From Zelopaecilomyces penicillatus (Eukaryota > Ascomycota > Sordariomycetes > Hypocreales > Pseudodiploosporaceae), in contig VCCP01000002.1 of NCBI GenBank assembly GCA_005765155.1, forward strand, positions 868,001 to 932,000: 64,000 nt of DNA. The letters run 5' to 3'. Positions 11,089 through 24,700 of the stretch are shown here, piece after piece. The position numbers and the translations under genes are program-made. Every line of letters starts with the position of its first letter. Within the stretch, counting starts at the first letter, position 1. The notes under the pieces are model-generated. The model worked only from the letters and a program-made list of their open reading frames with translations, was not told the origin of the DNA and did no database searches.

Positions 11089-13087
11089 CTAGACGTTTTC
11101 GTCCTCATCATAAGCATCGAGAAGAGAGTCTTCAAGGAGGTTGTCCTCCTTCGTCTCCAAGATTGCTGGGTGCGCCCCTTCCGTGATCTGGGTGCTAAGG
11201 TAGGCTCCCACAATCGTGATGATTCCACTGAACCACCATGCCATTCCGGAATAATTCTTCTCGAGGCCCACGCCGTAGAGATAACCGGACAGAGTAGGCC
11301 CAAGAGCCCTGCACAGGCTCGCAGTTGACGCAGCAACACCATTGATTGTACCAAGAACCGATTTGTTCGGGGCAGAATTGGCGAGGAGAATAGCGTTATT
11401 TGGGTAGGCCATGGTCGAAAAGGTGCACTTCCAGATCACCAACAGATAAATGGCTGACATGCGCCAGTTTTCCGGGAGTAAAACCACGTAAGGTGTGACG
11501 AGATACAGCGTGAAATATGAGAAGGCGAGAAGGCGGAAAAGACGGAGAGACCCAAGTCGTCTGGTCACGGGAGCGACAACCAGGTAATTTGACAAGAGAG
11601 AATATACACCTTGAACAGACATGATGACGCCAATAGTCTTGGTCTCGAGCGCGAATCCATCGGCAAACTTGAATGGCAGCTCGATAACCTTATCGGTTTG
11701 TCGTGGAGTGCTCAGGAAGACTGGGAAGAGTTGATCAAACGTCATTGTGTGGCTAAAACATTGTTAGTGCTTCCTGATCAGGCAAATGATTTGAAATCAG
11801 TGATGTGGCAATGCTACTTACAAAGCCAGAATGCCATAAGAAATAATGTTCATTATGACGGGTTTGGTGAAGATTTTCAGTTTCTGGCTAGCTTCCGAGT
11901 TTGTGCCCTGGATAAGAGAGCTGGTCTCAGGGTCTGCCTGTGGCGATAATCGGGGGGAGTTCTCCTGGCTGCGATACGCTGGCAGCGACTCTGTTTGCGG
12001 TGATTGGGATGCTGCTGACGTATTGTAGCCTCTCGCTCGGTCATTAGCCAAAAGGCTCTCCTTTTCGGGATTGCGTCCCTGACAAACGTGGGCTCGACGA
12101 AAGAGAGCGGTGATTCGGTCGCCGATTTCCCGGCCTCGATCTCTCTGTTGCTTTTTCACGGTGTGCGTTTCCTCGAGGAAAAGATAGCCAATAACCACAC
12201 CGACAAAAACAGTTGCAGCACTGAACAGGTTGGGAAGAAGGTAAGGATAGCGATCCCAAATAGTACCCCGAGGAAAGAGTTCAGGATAGCTGATACAAGG
12301 TCGTGCCAATGCGCCACCGATCATAGGGCCAATGATGGAACTGCAAATGCTATTAGAACCAACAACTGGTAACAATGCTGACCGAGACACTCACCCAATG
12401 CACCATACCATAGGCATGATAGTATAAGCACGAGCTACAGACCACGTTAGCAGGGCAATTGCATACTAAGCGATTCGGATTCACTGGGGCACATACGTTG
12501 TTGTTCCTTGACTGTCACCAGCTCCGCAACAGTTGTCTGTAAGACGCCAATGTTTCTAAGACAGTGTCAGCTACTTGCAAATTGGTGGGGCTCTCAGGAG
12601 ATAATTTTCGTCGTACCCATTGAGAAGACCACCTAGGGCTCGTGCAAAAAGAGCGACCGGTAAACTTGGAGCAAACCCAAAAATGATAACACTAATCGCC
12701 GTGCCAATCAATCCGAACAATAAGACCGGCTTGCGTCCAATCTTGTCACTCAATCTTCCCCACATCAGACCCGTCGTGAACTCGGCCAAAGTAAAGGCAG
12801 AAGTAACCATGCCGGCGTAGACGGAAATCTTAGTGGTGTCATTCGTGATGCGGAAGTCTTGGATCATGTAGTAGATGTACGGAAAGATAGACATGAAAGC
12901 AATTGGCTCGCATATCCTGCAGCAGGCTATCCAGACTGTGTAAGCCTACCAATGAATGCAAATCAGACAATGGAGCCCAAAACCTACCAAGAACGAACAT
13001 CTGTTGTGTCGGGAAAGGTGGTGATTCTTTTTGGCTCTTGATTGAGCGGCTCCGGCGAGTCGCCGAAACGGATCTGGACCTCCTCAT
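11089..13087 (-). CDS. MFS transporter, DHA1/ZIFL-like
   Basis: Six exons on the minus strand, 13087..12988, 12935..12617, 12555..12497, 12434..12395, 12340..11822 and 11752..11089, give 566 aa. Exons 3 and 4 are only 59 and 40 nt, but each junction keeps the frame and rebuilds conserved motifs. The protein has about 12 membrane helices. The N-half contains CEPIAFMSIFPYIYYMI, the loop 2-3 signature GRLSDKIGRKP, and GSIIGPMIGGALARP; a long hydrophilic central loop (about 260-350) with Ser/Gln-rich sequence separates the halves; and the tail is acidic. This layout matches fungal DHA1-type proton antiporters close to the plant ZIFL and yeast YCR023C group, which export small organic compounds or drugs at the plasma or vacuolar membrane. 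The substrate is unknown. The frame upstream stays open only with a non-ATG start, so the ATG at 13087 was chosen. It is transcribed away from a 13 kb gene-free block. Confidence 0.88.
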
Positions 13088-16000
13088 TTTGGTTGATTTG
13101 GGGGCTTTTGCTTCGTCTCCGTCAAATGCCAGTGATTGCGTCACACCACAATCAAGATAGGTGTAGTGAGCAGTCGAAACGTATTGGTTTGCGAGTCGTT
13201 GAATTCAATAAATTATCTGAGGAAACGTTTTGTTCAAGGTGATGGTTGATAGATGTAGCAAGATTCCGGGTTCGGTGAATGAGACAACGGTACGTGATGG
13301 ACGGCGTATTCAAGACTCATCCAGTTCCTCAGCTGGTCGTAGTGGCGGTAATAGTATTATAGAGTTCGAGTGAGTCGGTGAGTCGAAGATGAGAGAAGGC
13401 TGAAGGAAGATAAGTCAAAAAGCAGAGGGAGTGGATATACATATAAGCAAACATGGAGTCGAACAAGAATAGGACTGTTGGCGAAGGGGGGGGCATCTGG
13501 GGGGTTATAAGTTATTGTAAGTCATGACGGGCATCTCGGCACACGTCCGTTAGTACCAGATTAAGACGGGCGGTGGCATGGCCTAGGAAAACCATGGACC
13601 GCCTCCACGACCCAAGAGTTGATCTCCTGGACTAAGCACAGGAACAATGCGGCGGAAGTCCCAGCACCAGGGCACGACATTAGCCGTGGGGCTTTTTTTT
13701 TTCCTAAGGAGCCCAGAAAGAAAGAAAACACACCACACCCCCCTGGTCATGACCGTCTGGCGCGGCTCGCCAAGGGCCATTCCATTTGGCTGGAGTCGCC
13801 CGAGTCAGCAAAGCAAACAAAACCCAGAGGAAACCGGCCCAGTACGAAACCCAGTACCACAGAGGTACCTAAGCAGCTTTGCTTCTTCTTCTTCAGCGTA
13901 GCAGGGGGGTGGTCGTTTGGTGACAGGGCTAGCATGGGCTATCTGGGCCAGGCCAGGGCCCAATGATCAAGCAAGGGGGGGGCGTGAGCTTAACGTTGTG
14001 GTGTGTGGGGCACGCGGCGCGAGGGAATGGCGAGGGATCCGGGATGCCAGAGTCACAGAGGGGAAGTCAGAGACATCATCGCATCTCTGGACGTTACCTG
14101 AGCTCGTAGTATTTTTTTCCTTTTATTTTTTGCTCTGTCTTCCACACATGGCAATAGTTGCATATGCATGTAGGTGCGCATATGTCTTGTACAGTTTCCA
14201 TATCTTACTTTGCTTGGCCTTGGAAGTGTCCAATCGAGGACTGATGGTTTAGCTCACTCGCGGCAAATGGCAAGCTGGGAGGGCAGGAAGGAAGCTACCG
14301 CGGAGCGTGGAGCTAATAATTTCCATCTGGAACCGGCGCAGTGATCTGTCGTCACTTACAACATGCCCAGTCAATAGAAATTACCCTCCTAATACAACCA
14401 GGCCCTTTAGCTTGCGACCGTTATCATTCGGCTGGCAGGGGAAGTCGGAACCTGGGGTTAGTCGACGGGGATAGGGGGCTCACTACCCCGGTAGTGCAAA
14501 ACAGTCTGTAGTACTTCTTCCGTACAGGTACTGCTAATTGCAGTGGTTTCCATTGTCATCGTGCGGAACACCAATGTCCAATATACGGTGTAGTCTGTAT
14601 TACCATGCAGTTCCATTATAGAACAAGTGAGAGCGTGCACCTGCCTCCATGCCCCCATCTCTGCGCTGCCCTGCATGATTGGTAAACGCCTAGAGTGGTG
14701 AATGCAGTGGTGTCACTTGTAGCAACGGCAATCCTCTGTTGCATGCATGGCCAGGGTTGCTTTTCTTGGTGCTGCCGCTCCCCCAACAAGCTTGTTGGCC
14801 GTGGTGCAGGCGCCCTGTACAAATGCAACAGCGTGGGGTGAATAACGCTTCCTGCCCAGTGTCTGGCGGCTATGTCTTCGAAAATATGGCCAACAGCATG
14901 ATGGAGGCCGCGAGACGAGGCAACAATGCGTTGGCCTAGCCGTTGGACGCCTTCTTGTCCAACAGTAATCCTAGGCTATAGCCAACTGGGTTGAACGTCA
15001 GCATTCTCTCTCTCTCCCAGGTCCGAGGATCATTGTGTAATACGCCGTGGTGCGCTGACGGGCAACAACTGAACTTGGGTGTCTAAAATTGAGCCTGAAA
15101 CTATGACGCGACTGTTAATGAAGTCCAAGTCAACAACGCAACCAGGGACAGGGTGGAGGCGGTCAATGTGATCAACTCGGCTCGTGTGATACGGCTTTAA
15201 GCAAATGTTGAGAGGGTATGGGTTTGAGAGTCTGCTGCGCCCGGGCCGACGGTCAATTGTCGCTTCCACCTCTGCCGACCAGGTCAGCGAGTGACAATTC
15301 TTAGGCTGCCTGCAGACATCAACCTCACTCGGTCAGAAAATGTAAACTGATTGCAACATCAGCCACTCGATGAAGGCAACTGCAGTCAGTCTGTCCAGTT
15401 TTAGGGCTCAACTGTCATACCTAACTAACATGTCGACAAATGACGTGTGTCTGGTCGATAAACAAAATTGTCAATTTGTACTTGCTCTGCCAATAAAACA
15501 TCCAATATGGGTGTCGTTGTCCTGCGCGCGCGTATGCATGATGCAGTGCTCAAAATTGTCCTCCAAGGCCCCCACGCCAGCAACTGTACTCTATCCTGAG
15601 TATGGAATGCTTCTTCATGACTGCAGCCGCAAAACCTACTACGTGGTACGTACAGCCAGCTGCCTCATCTGACAACATTCTTTGCGGCTCTGCATGCGGC
15701 TTTCCCGGTGGTTCAATGTCGGTGATACACGACCCCAGTCAACCTTACTTGGTACACTTTTAAACACATTGCACTACCTTTGAAAGAGATGATAAACTCC
15801 AGGAGAGGAGAGGAAACGAGAAGAATACCCCGGCCCTGCCTCCCAGTTTCTATCTTGGGTTTGTTAATTTTTGTCGTATGCATAGCGCCGAGATATGGCA
15901 AGAAGCGCGTGTCCAATAATACCGATAAAGTGCTCTGTTGTGGTCACGAAGGAATGGGGGTACAGCTTCAGGGTTGGTTCCACGGCATTGCGTCGTGAAG

Positions 16001-18700
16001 CGGCTCGGGCAGGCCGCGACCGCCGGTTGAGAACGGGAAGTTGATGTCATTATGATATTTGGGTCTTGTGTGAACATCACTATAATGCGCTGGCTTATCC
16101 GGCTGCCGACCCTGCCGCGTCAAATCAGTACGAGATATGCCCGTCCATACTCGGATTGTCGGTAGTCTGTCGCAAACATCCTCGTCATGTGCTCTGCTTC
16201 TGGTTGTGCAGCAGCAGAAAATGAAGTGCCTAGAACAGGGCTGCAGTTGTGTGGCTGGGCGTGATTTGACAGCCCCTCACCAGCATTCATCCGGTATCAA
16301 TGTCAATATCAAGCAAGTAGAGAGGATGGGTGCGGTGAAGGAGTTGGTACAAACCCAAGAGAAGCCTCTGAGTATTTGCATCCAGAAGGTAAGTACCTTG
16401 TCTATAGTGTTCAGGAGGGTTTTAAGAGGCGGCTGACGTTCCGACAGGCAGGGAAGGAACAATTTTGGCCAGCCTTGAACCGACGTGCAAGCCACGTGGT
16501 GAACGACTTGAGTCCCTGAAACCGTGGATACTGCAATACTGTTGAAATTCGATGGAAGTTGCAAAGGAGCTCTGTCGCACCCTGACTGCATGGCATGGGG
16601 TGCCGGAGAGGGGGAGAAAGTACCTGAGTCCCTCTGCCCTGTTCATCTGGGCAGCAACAGTACTCCGTACCTGCCATCCCTAACCTCACACCAGTTCTAC
16701 CTGCCTCGCTCTTCCCACCTAGGTAGGAGCGAGCGATCCCCATTCGTGTACCTATGTTTGGGGTCTTCTTATTTGACTACATCTCACTAGCAAATGGGCG
16801 GGGCAAGCAACAAGAAGTGCATCTCCCCAAGCAGCCAGAACAGAACTTTTTATGGTACGAGAAGTAAATACACAGAGGTAGACACAGACAAACCTCGATT
16901 TACACCCCCCTCCCCCCCTCCTCATCGAACAAAGCGAAGTCGTTGCGCGTAGGTGATGTTCCAATAATGTAGGGTTATACAATACACATATATCCATTAC
17001 CCTGCCCATGCAAAATATTCGTCGTTGAGTGCGCTGTATCGTGCCTCCAAGCACACACACCTTACAACTAGAGACGCAGAAAGGGGGTTTGGCGGGGCAG
17101 CTCAGCTTCTCAATCTCATCAGGACGGCAGAGCAGTGCAGGGAGGGGAGGAGTGAAAAGAAAAAGCAGAGTGACGTGCCTCGATTTGGCCAAGGGGGGAG
17201 AGCCCGAGGAGTCGTCACCGCCCTGCTGGGTGGACGGGTCAAGTTCCACTGCAACGGAGCCTTCAAATCGGATTATCATAAGTGGGTAGATAGCACCTTG
17301 CTATGCTTGCTCACCCACCTACCCTGAGGGTCCTGTCGAAGCATCCATGTAATTGTTCAACGCACGGCGTTAAGAGACGGTATTCATTCATCAAATAATT
17401 AATGAATGGGTCCACCGCCTTACAACGTCGACACTGCAGGCTGGTATACACAGTACTGCAACAGAGATGGGCCATCACCACAAGAGACCGCATTTGCTTT
17501 GTCGTTCTTTTTACATGCTTTGTTGCGAACGTAAGAGGTACATACGCATGTCGCAACTATGTTGTTTCCAGTACGTGCTGTATGGATCAGCCACGAGCGC
17601 TACACGTAAGACTTGGTAAAGCAAAAAAAAAAAAACTCGAAAGAAACAAAACGCTGAAAATTAACGGCGTCCGCTATATTACCAGGAAGCTACCTCGTAT
17701 GCACACGTACATCCACCCTCCTCCATGTGAGCACTCGTACGTTACAACGCACTTTGACTACGTACTACACCTAGGTACTACGTGCGTGCTCCGCTAATAA
17801 TGTCGTCTGTTAGCCTCGTCCGGGGACACGGAGCCGGCGCTTGGTCCAGTCGCCAGGGGTTGTGCGGGGGGCGTTGGGAAATGGCGGTGATTACAAAGAA
17901 AGAACGGCATCGTGGATGGTTGCCCGATGCCGACGCCAGATCCCTATATCACAGACCATCATCTACGCGTCAGGGGAGATGGGGGACTCAATAACGGACT
18001 GAATGATAGCATTCCTTCGATCGTTTAAATTAACTGCCCTAAGGCCATAGACCTGCCAAGCCGACATGGCGGATCGCAATTCTCCGGATTGCGCCGTCAG
18101 ACCCAGGCTCGTATTCTTAGTGCTGTTGCCTTTTCCTTCTCTTATTGGGCCATTCTTTTCTTTTCATTGACATTTCCTTTTTCCAAACTAGGGGGCGTTT
18201 TTTTTCTTCTCTTCAACTTTGGAAGGGCACGCGTGGGTCAAACTTCCCAATCCCCATTTCTTGGTGCTACAGGGCCCCCCCTGTCAACACTTCCCAGCTG
18301 CTTCCAGCGCTCTGGGCCTTAAACAGCAGAGTGCCGGAAGAGCTGCCGACTCCACAGCGCCTGGACCCAAGTATCTCCAAAGTACCAACCGGCTCTGCCT
18401 GTCCTGTTCTGGCAAATCTGCTGCTCCTCCAACTCGTAACGCCGCCTTCCTTGGCCGCCCCTGTGCAACTAACAGTCAGCGCCGTCTCACAGCAGGGTGC
18501 TTGCTTGCTTGGACCAAGTATACTGATTGGCTTCAATGCTTTGTCCTGTGGCTACAGGACTGCAGTCGTTATATTCATGCTCCCGTCAGAGTCCCGTCAT
18601 ATCTAACCTACCCAATCTCCCAACACCAGTGTCCCTTGCCATGAGCATGGTTATAGCCTTGTAGGTGTTGTCTCGAAACAGCATACATACGTCCAGGCTA
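13088..18700. other. Gene-free block, left part
   Basis: This begins a 13.1 kb stretch without a recognisable gene. The left edge is the promoter side of the MFS gene. There are scattered homopolymers (a T run near 13687, C runs near 16904-16920, an A run near 17622) and a perfect TACTCCGTA at 16661. Open frames reach 175 codons (16752..17279, minus), but they overlap ORFs on the other strand, lack domains and start or end at random. Base composition is ordinary rather than strongly AT-rich, so the block does not look like heavily RIP-mutated transposon remains. Confidence 0.5.
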
Positions 18701-18710
18701 TTAAACTTCC

Positions 18711-18775
18711 ACACACACGCGCGCACGCACGCACGCGCACACACACACACGCACAACAACACACGCACACATGCC
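18711..18775. repeat. CA/CG-rich simple repeat
   Basis: An imperfect tract of CA units mixed with CG and GCA units. It generates a spurious Val/Cys-rich open frame on the minus strand. Confidence 0.8.
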
Positions 18776-21700
18776 TGGCAGTGGTTTGTACGTATGCTCT
18801 CGTAAGTGCTCAACAGCGTCAAAGTAATTACCTCCTAGTGCTACTCCAACCGATAGGGGAGACAGTGCCAAAAGCTGTTCCCACACCGAGACCAAAATAG
18901 GGGGCGCCCGGGTAAGTATCCGGCCGAAGAAATGTGGCGTTGGGTGTCCGAATTCATCTCAAACATCATCCAACCTTGATCATTAATTACGTTAGATGCC
19001 GGATTCAGGATACACGAGCTTCCGGCCGCCAACCCTTTCTTCTTGCAGACTCCCACCTGCTTTCGTGGCTCGATTTGGAGGATACCTGCACACAACTAAC
19101 ACATTAGGTGTCTTCTCCGTAGCCAGCCTTTACTATGCCGTGGCTACATGCGGTGACATGCATGTCATGCAGGAGTAGCAACAAGCCATCGTGCGCAGTG
19201 TTGTACTACCGGATAGATTTGTACCTTATGCGAGCGTGCCTGTACTACGTAGACACTCTTTTTTCATAGCAGAAGAAACAACACCAGAATAAGACGAGAA
19301 GAGGAAAAGGAACGGTCCCGGCGACACGGACACACCAGGCCAGTGTGCCTGCCGATGCGTCCAGGTTGCATTGAACGTCTGTAGTATTCCGTACCTGGCA
19401 GGGTATTGCAGTCTAGTGTGGTGTCTTCCAAGGCCTGTGCCAGTCTAGGTTCCTTAGTCGGCTCCTAACTGTCTAGCCCTGCCTGCTAGTCCACCTCTAT
19501 ACCTACCTTACCTACCTAGGTAGTGCATCCAAGTATAGGTACTGCTCGACCACATAAAATACATCCATCGTGTTCCTGCGTGGTTATCTAAAACTGACAC
19601 ATAAAGTATCAGCGCTATGCGCAAAGTATAGGGCAATTGAGTGCTAACGATGTGCCCTAGCACAGCCAGCCGACCTCCGCGCGACGAATGTCGGTCCGAG
19701 CCCAGCGGGACAGGCAAGCAAACCATATTGCGCCTGCCTGTCCCTACCTGCCTCTACACTCACTACGTACCAGTAGTACGGAGTAGGTATACACCAAAAA
19801 AGAGAAGGAGGCACTGAAGTAGGTACCTGCTATCTCTTGCTCCGCAAGCTGGGTACCTGGCATGGTACAACTTCTAGGGCAACCACAGTCTTCCGTGCTT
19901 TGGCTTTGCCGGGGAAATCCAGCCTCAACACCGCCTGGCAGCTTTGACTGTGGATGGAAGCGAATCCTGAGTGGACACGATGCCATTACTGGCTCTCTTT
20001 CCCCCGCTATCAATCATCAAAGCCAACTCACCGCCATATTACCCTATGCCAGTCTCGTGATCCGCCTCGTCGAGATTGAGTAGATCTCCAAATTCCCTCC
20101 GCACACTCCCCTGCTGGTTTACCCCTCGCTGGCCAGAATCCGCCTCAGCATTGTGTCGTCATACCTGGGGACCAAGTGTGCATCGACCGTTGCCCAAACT
20201 CAATGATCTCCCACACACATCGGCGATACATGCATACATCTAGGTACCTACATACATATTTACTTGCCTACTTACTAACTTGCCTATGTGCATCTAGTGT
20301 GGGCACGCCGCCGGGCGGGGAGCTGTTCCGCCAAGGCGGAGGCGCGGTTCATTATCCGGCAGACCCAGGCTCTTTCCGCTGGGTGTATACTGAGGAAAGG
20401 CTCCCTCCCGTCTCGTGTCGGTACTTGTGGCGAGGTCAGTGAATGGCCGGAGATATTAAAGCTCTAGCTTGCCCTCGTTGGCGTCGCATGGCGCCCCATC
20501 CAAGAAACGAGCCATCGGGTGGACTGGGAGACACCCAACATGATTGGCCCTCCATCTGCTAGGGAAAAAGGGGGACTTACGAACATTGGACCCGATGGAG
20601 TGGGTTGATCTGATGCACCAGGCATGACACCAAAAGTTGTGCGTTTCAGAATTGCCCACGTATCCCAGCGAGTCGGGTCCTAGTCCGCCCAGCCCGTTGT
20701 GAGTTCTCCAGCTCGTCCTGCGCCGAGTTGCCACGCTTTAGACTGGAACACGATTCAAATCTCCCAGAATTAATGGGCTCGATTTCACTTTCTCCAATCC
20801 CGGCCAACACAAAAGATGGCAACTGTGTAAATGTGTGTGAAGGTGTACGACGTGGTGTTGAGATCGCCACCCGATGCCGAAGGCGCCACCCAGGTTACAG
20901 AACTTGCTACGTATATGTCCTCATGGCTGCCATACCACGATTCCTGCAGGTATGCCGATGCCCGAGTTGGGTGCATCGCATACCCTCCTGGCTACGAGCC
21001 CCCCCTGCCTTTGCACGCCCACGACATCAAAAGCAGAACATCTAGACAGGTGTTTGGCTGGTTTTGGATGTAGCCTTGCACCAGTGAGGAGACATGTTGC
21101 AGGTAAGCTTTCGTTACATTGAGTGCAGGGAGAAGTGCACATATGAGTACACATTTACACTCGATAAACAGTTGTTCTACACCGTCGCACACTCGCAAGT
21201 ATATAACAGCCATTTTTTCTTATCATTCATTCTTCAATTTGTAGAACTTTCCTGTCCTCGGGCTTCATCCTCTATACTCCCTCCAGAAGACCATACCAGA
21301 ACAAAAATGCGTGGGTGCCCGTGTTGCCCAGTAGTATGCGCGCTTTCTGTGCCTCATCTCATTCCTTTCTTCGTTATTTTTTTCTTTGCTTCCTTTTTCA
21401 CTCCCCCTGTTTTGCTTCTGTTCCAAGCGCTCTGACATTCTTGCACTAAGTTTTTTTTTTGCAGGGGTAATGGGGCTGGCAAATCAAAGGCAAGAACATA
21501 CCCTGTTCTGTGATCGTCTGGGTCCCAAGCATCGTTCGCCGCGCACCCAGTTCATACCGGGGAACTGGCCCTGGGACCCCGGGCGAATGAAGCGCTTGGG
21601 TGATGGGACATCGGCTGTACAGAGTACCTCTCACACACAGGTGCAAGGTATATCTCCCCTGTCTCGATTGGCTTCTGCCCGAGACCTGGCGCCAATGCCT

Positions 21701-24700
21701 GAAATCTTCGGACGACGGTCCCCGGAAAGCTCTATGCAGTGTTCATCGTGCGTACCTAATATGTGTGAGCGAGGTTGACAAACATTCCAATCGCATAGTT
21801 TTGCGCCGACGCAAATTCTCTTCTGGCAGTCTGGTATGTTCCATGTGAAGTACTTCGCACTTATCCATCTTTTTAGTTCGTTCCGATCTCGATTGGCCAT
21901 GGTAAAGTTGGTGAGTGCATCAGGTTTTGACACAGCATCTTATACTACACTGTTGGTTTGAGATGCAGGAACATGGTAAGAATTGCACCTCTCAAAGTTT
22001 TCATCGCGGTCTTTATTTTCATAGACAACGAGATATATCCCAAATCCAACTGACTATCAAAAGACTTCGGGCTGATTTGCTCCCGGCAATTGACCAAGCG
22101 AGGTGCTATAATATCCACTGGGGATTTGACAAGCCTGGAGGCTTCATCTCAACCTACCCGACAAAGTTTGTGTTTTATGTTCCAAGCCCAACGCTGCTCA
22201 ATCTCCCAGATCGATGTAAACATAGCTTCACATGCGGCGTTGAGTAAATTTACGGCTATATATTCACACATACAATCTTTCTTCATGTACATGCATTGAT
22301 GAAGAGTTAATAATCGGGCAACTTTGAATTCTTCACCAGCCTCAAAATGAAATTTGATGTGAAGTTGGTCAGTAAGCGCCTCATCACTCAGGGATATGTC
22401 ATCCAAGCGCCATTTCTCCACGCTCTATGAATCAGTTAGTGCTAAATCACCTCCCAAAGTGCCGATCTTGGAATTTTACTGGCCTCAACCTAGCTCTGGC
22501 CTAAGACATGCTCCGTGCGTCAACGGACTATTATCTCGCAGTTTTGCATCGTTTTGAAGAGCGGCACACTATGCTCAAACATTAATCAACATGACCGGAT
22601 CCAAAGTACAGCTTCAGAACCAGATGATGATTCGAGGACAGCCCATATCCCCGTGGAAATCCTAACCTCTACTTTGTCAATCAACCACAAACCATCCGAA
22701 AGTTCCCTCTGGCGTCCGACTAACCGGGTCACGCCCCTATCTCGATCGAGGGAGAGGGAGTGCCTTTTGGGACAACCCCCCCGAGCCTTGCAGTTGGATG
22801 ATGCGGCAACTTCAGCTGCCACTGCAGGCTTGCAACTAGGGCACACCGTCATGCATGGACGAATACCTAACTGGTGAATGCGGAATCGCCGCATCGGCCA
22901 CTGCACCTGTCACCGAAATGGTCCTTGCACTGAGCGCGTACTACGTAAATCACTCGCCGGGTGAGCACCGACCAACAGATTGCTCATCGGGAAGTCGTGC
23001 GGGCTGTTGGTGAATGCGGAGTGCGTGCATGATGGCCGCGACAGATCTTGTTCTCCGTGCGACCTGGGATTGTTTCACCGGGTTAGACAGGCTGCTATTA
23101 CAGAGGAATACAAACACGCAATATAGGTAGCCGTGAGACATGTTGAGTGACCCGTTGCAGTTTTACGGACACTCGACCGTTTCTGATCTCCGAGCTCTTC
23201 CCAGTCACATACATACTGGTGCATATCAGAATGTACGTACTTATGGGTGAGTGCATGCAGTACATACCAGTGGCGCACCTGCGGATGTGAACCCTTGACG
23301 CCGAGACCTGCAACTAATACGTTTGTTCTCACCGGCCAACTGTGCCCGCCGCAGAGCCTAGAGTATGAATGATGTAACAGAGAGATGGCTAGCCTAGCCT
23401 TGCTTCTTCGCGAATATTGAGAGAGAGAGATGAAGTACTAAATCTTGCTTCCTCGGTTTGAAATGACAGTGGGATGGCATCAGTACGTTTCAGCGTTAAC
23501 CCAAAAGATGTTGTCAGGTTTATATCGAAATGTCAAGCGTCATAGACAAACACCAGATGCTGTCACCAGCCTCACCTTCGGCTTGTTATCAATAGGCCTA
23601 GCTTAGGCAAACCGGCCTCAATTAATCCAAAACGATGATCTCGATGGGATGACTGGGGCAAACTGGAACCAACAAAAGGGGAAACCTATGAATTGCAAAT
23701 GGGAAAATGCCGCGCAACTGGTCAACTAACGGCCGCGATGTCCACCCATGACCGGTGTGAACAGCTCCATGTCCAGATCCTAACGATGAGGGGCGAATCT
23801 CTCCAGATTTCTCGTTTGCTCACCTGTACCCTTGGGATACCGGCTCGTCCCTGTTTCGTTTCCCCCGCGGACCACTTTCTCCTGCGAGGGACCAACCCTC
23901 CAAAGGCAATCGGATCTAGCCCTAGCTAGGTGTTATAAACAGCCAGAACGTCATGCCCGTGTGGTCATATGCATGAGAATGGCCGTCTAAGTTTCGTGCC
24001 GGGGTTATGGCCGTGGTGATCGACCCCATCATGCATGCCAAGGCTGGCTTGGTCACCAGAAGTGTATCTCAATGCAAGCCCAGGAGATGCTCCTTTCCAT
24101 CAGATTCCTGTCAGGGTTGTCGGAAACAAACGCATTGTTCTTACATGGGAATGTGCGTAATGCCACTCGCTGCAATGGAACCTTGTATCCCTGCCCAGCT
24201 GGGCTGGCTTGTCCATTCTGACCCATGCAGCATGCTCAACTAGAACAGGACGTGACCCGCGTGTTGCCCAAGCCATGCTTGGGTTTTGCGAATTGGATGA
24301 GTCCGAACAAAGGGTTGGAATTTGATGATCAATGCGACATTTGTTGGTCTCAGTATAATGGAGGAATCGACCTTGACCGTTGACGCATGCATATGTTGGA
24401 ACCCGAGAAAACATACGTTTTGGACCACCTGCAGCTCTCAACATGCCATCAGTGGATGGCCATCGAGACACACGCATGTATCTGAACAATGCGACCCGCT
24501 GAGAGGTCGGAGATGTGGCATTAGCACGCAGGCTGTGAGTTTAATGCATTGGGCCGAAGATGATGCAGAGATCCGCTGTCTCTCGATGGACGGCAGGTCA
24601 AAGACAGGATCAGTTGAAGCTTGATCAGATATGCGCAAGACGCGACCTGCTCTTTAGCCATCATCAAAGCAGAGAGGGCGTGCAGCGTAACGCCGGACAA

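Noticed and set aside
13088..13144. Extended N-terminus of the MFS gene from position 13144
   Set aside because: It would start at GTG; fungal nuclear genes start at ATG, and the ATG at 13087 gives a normal transporter N-terminus.
16752..17279. 175-codon minus-strand ORF in the gene-free block
   Set aside because: It overlaps two plus-strand ORFs, has no domain-like pattern and no splice-linked neighbours; a chance open frame in GC-balanced DNA.
18145..18644. Overlapping plus-strand ORFs of 153 and 141 codons
   Set aside because: Two frames are open over the same bases along with the antisense strand, so openness carries no information; no conserved motif was found.
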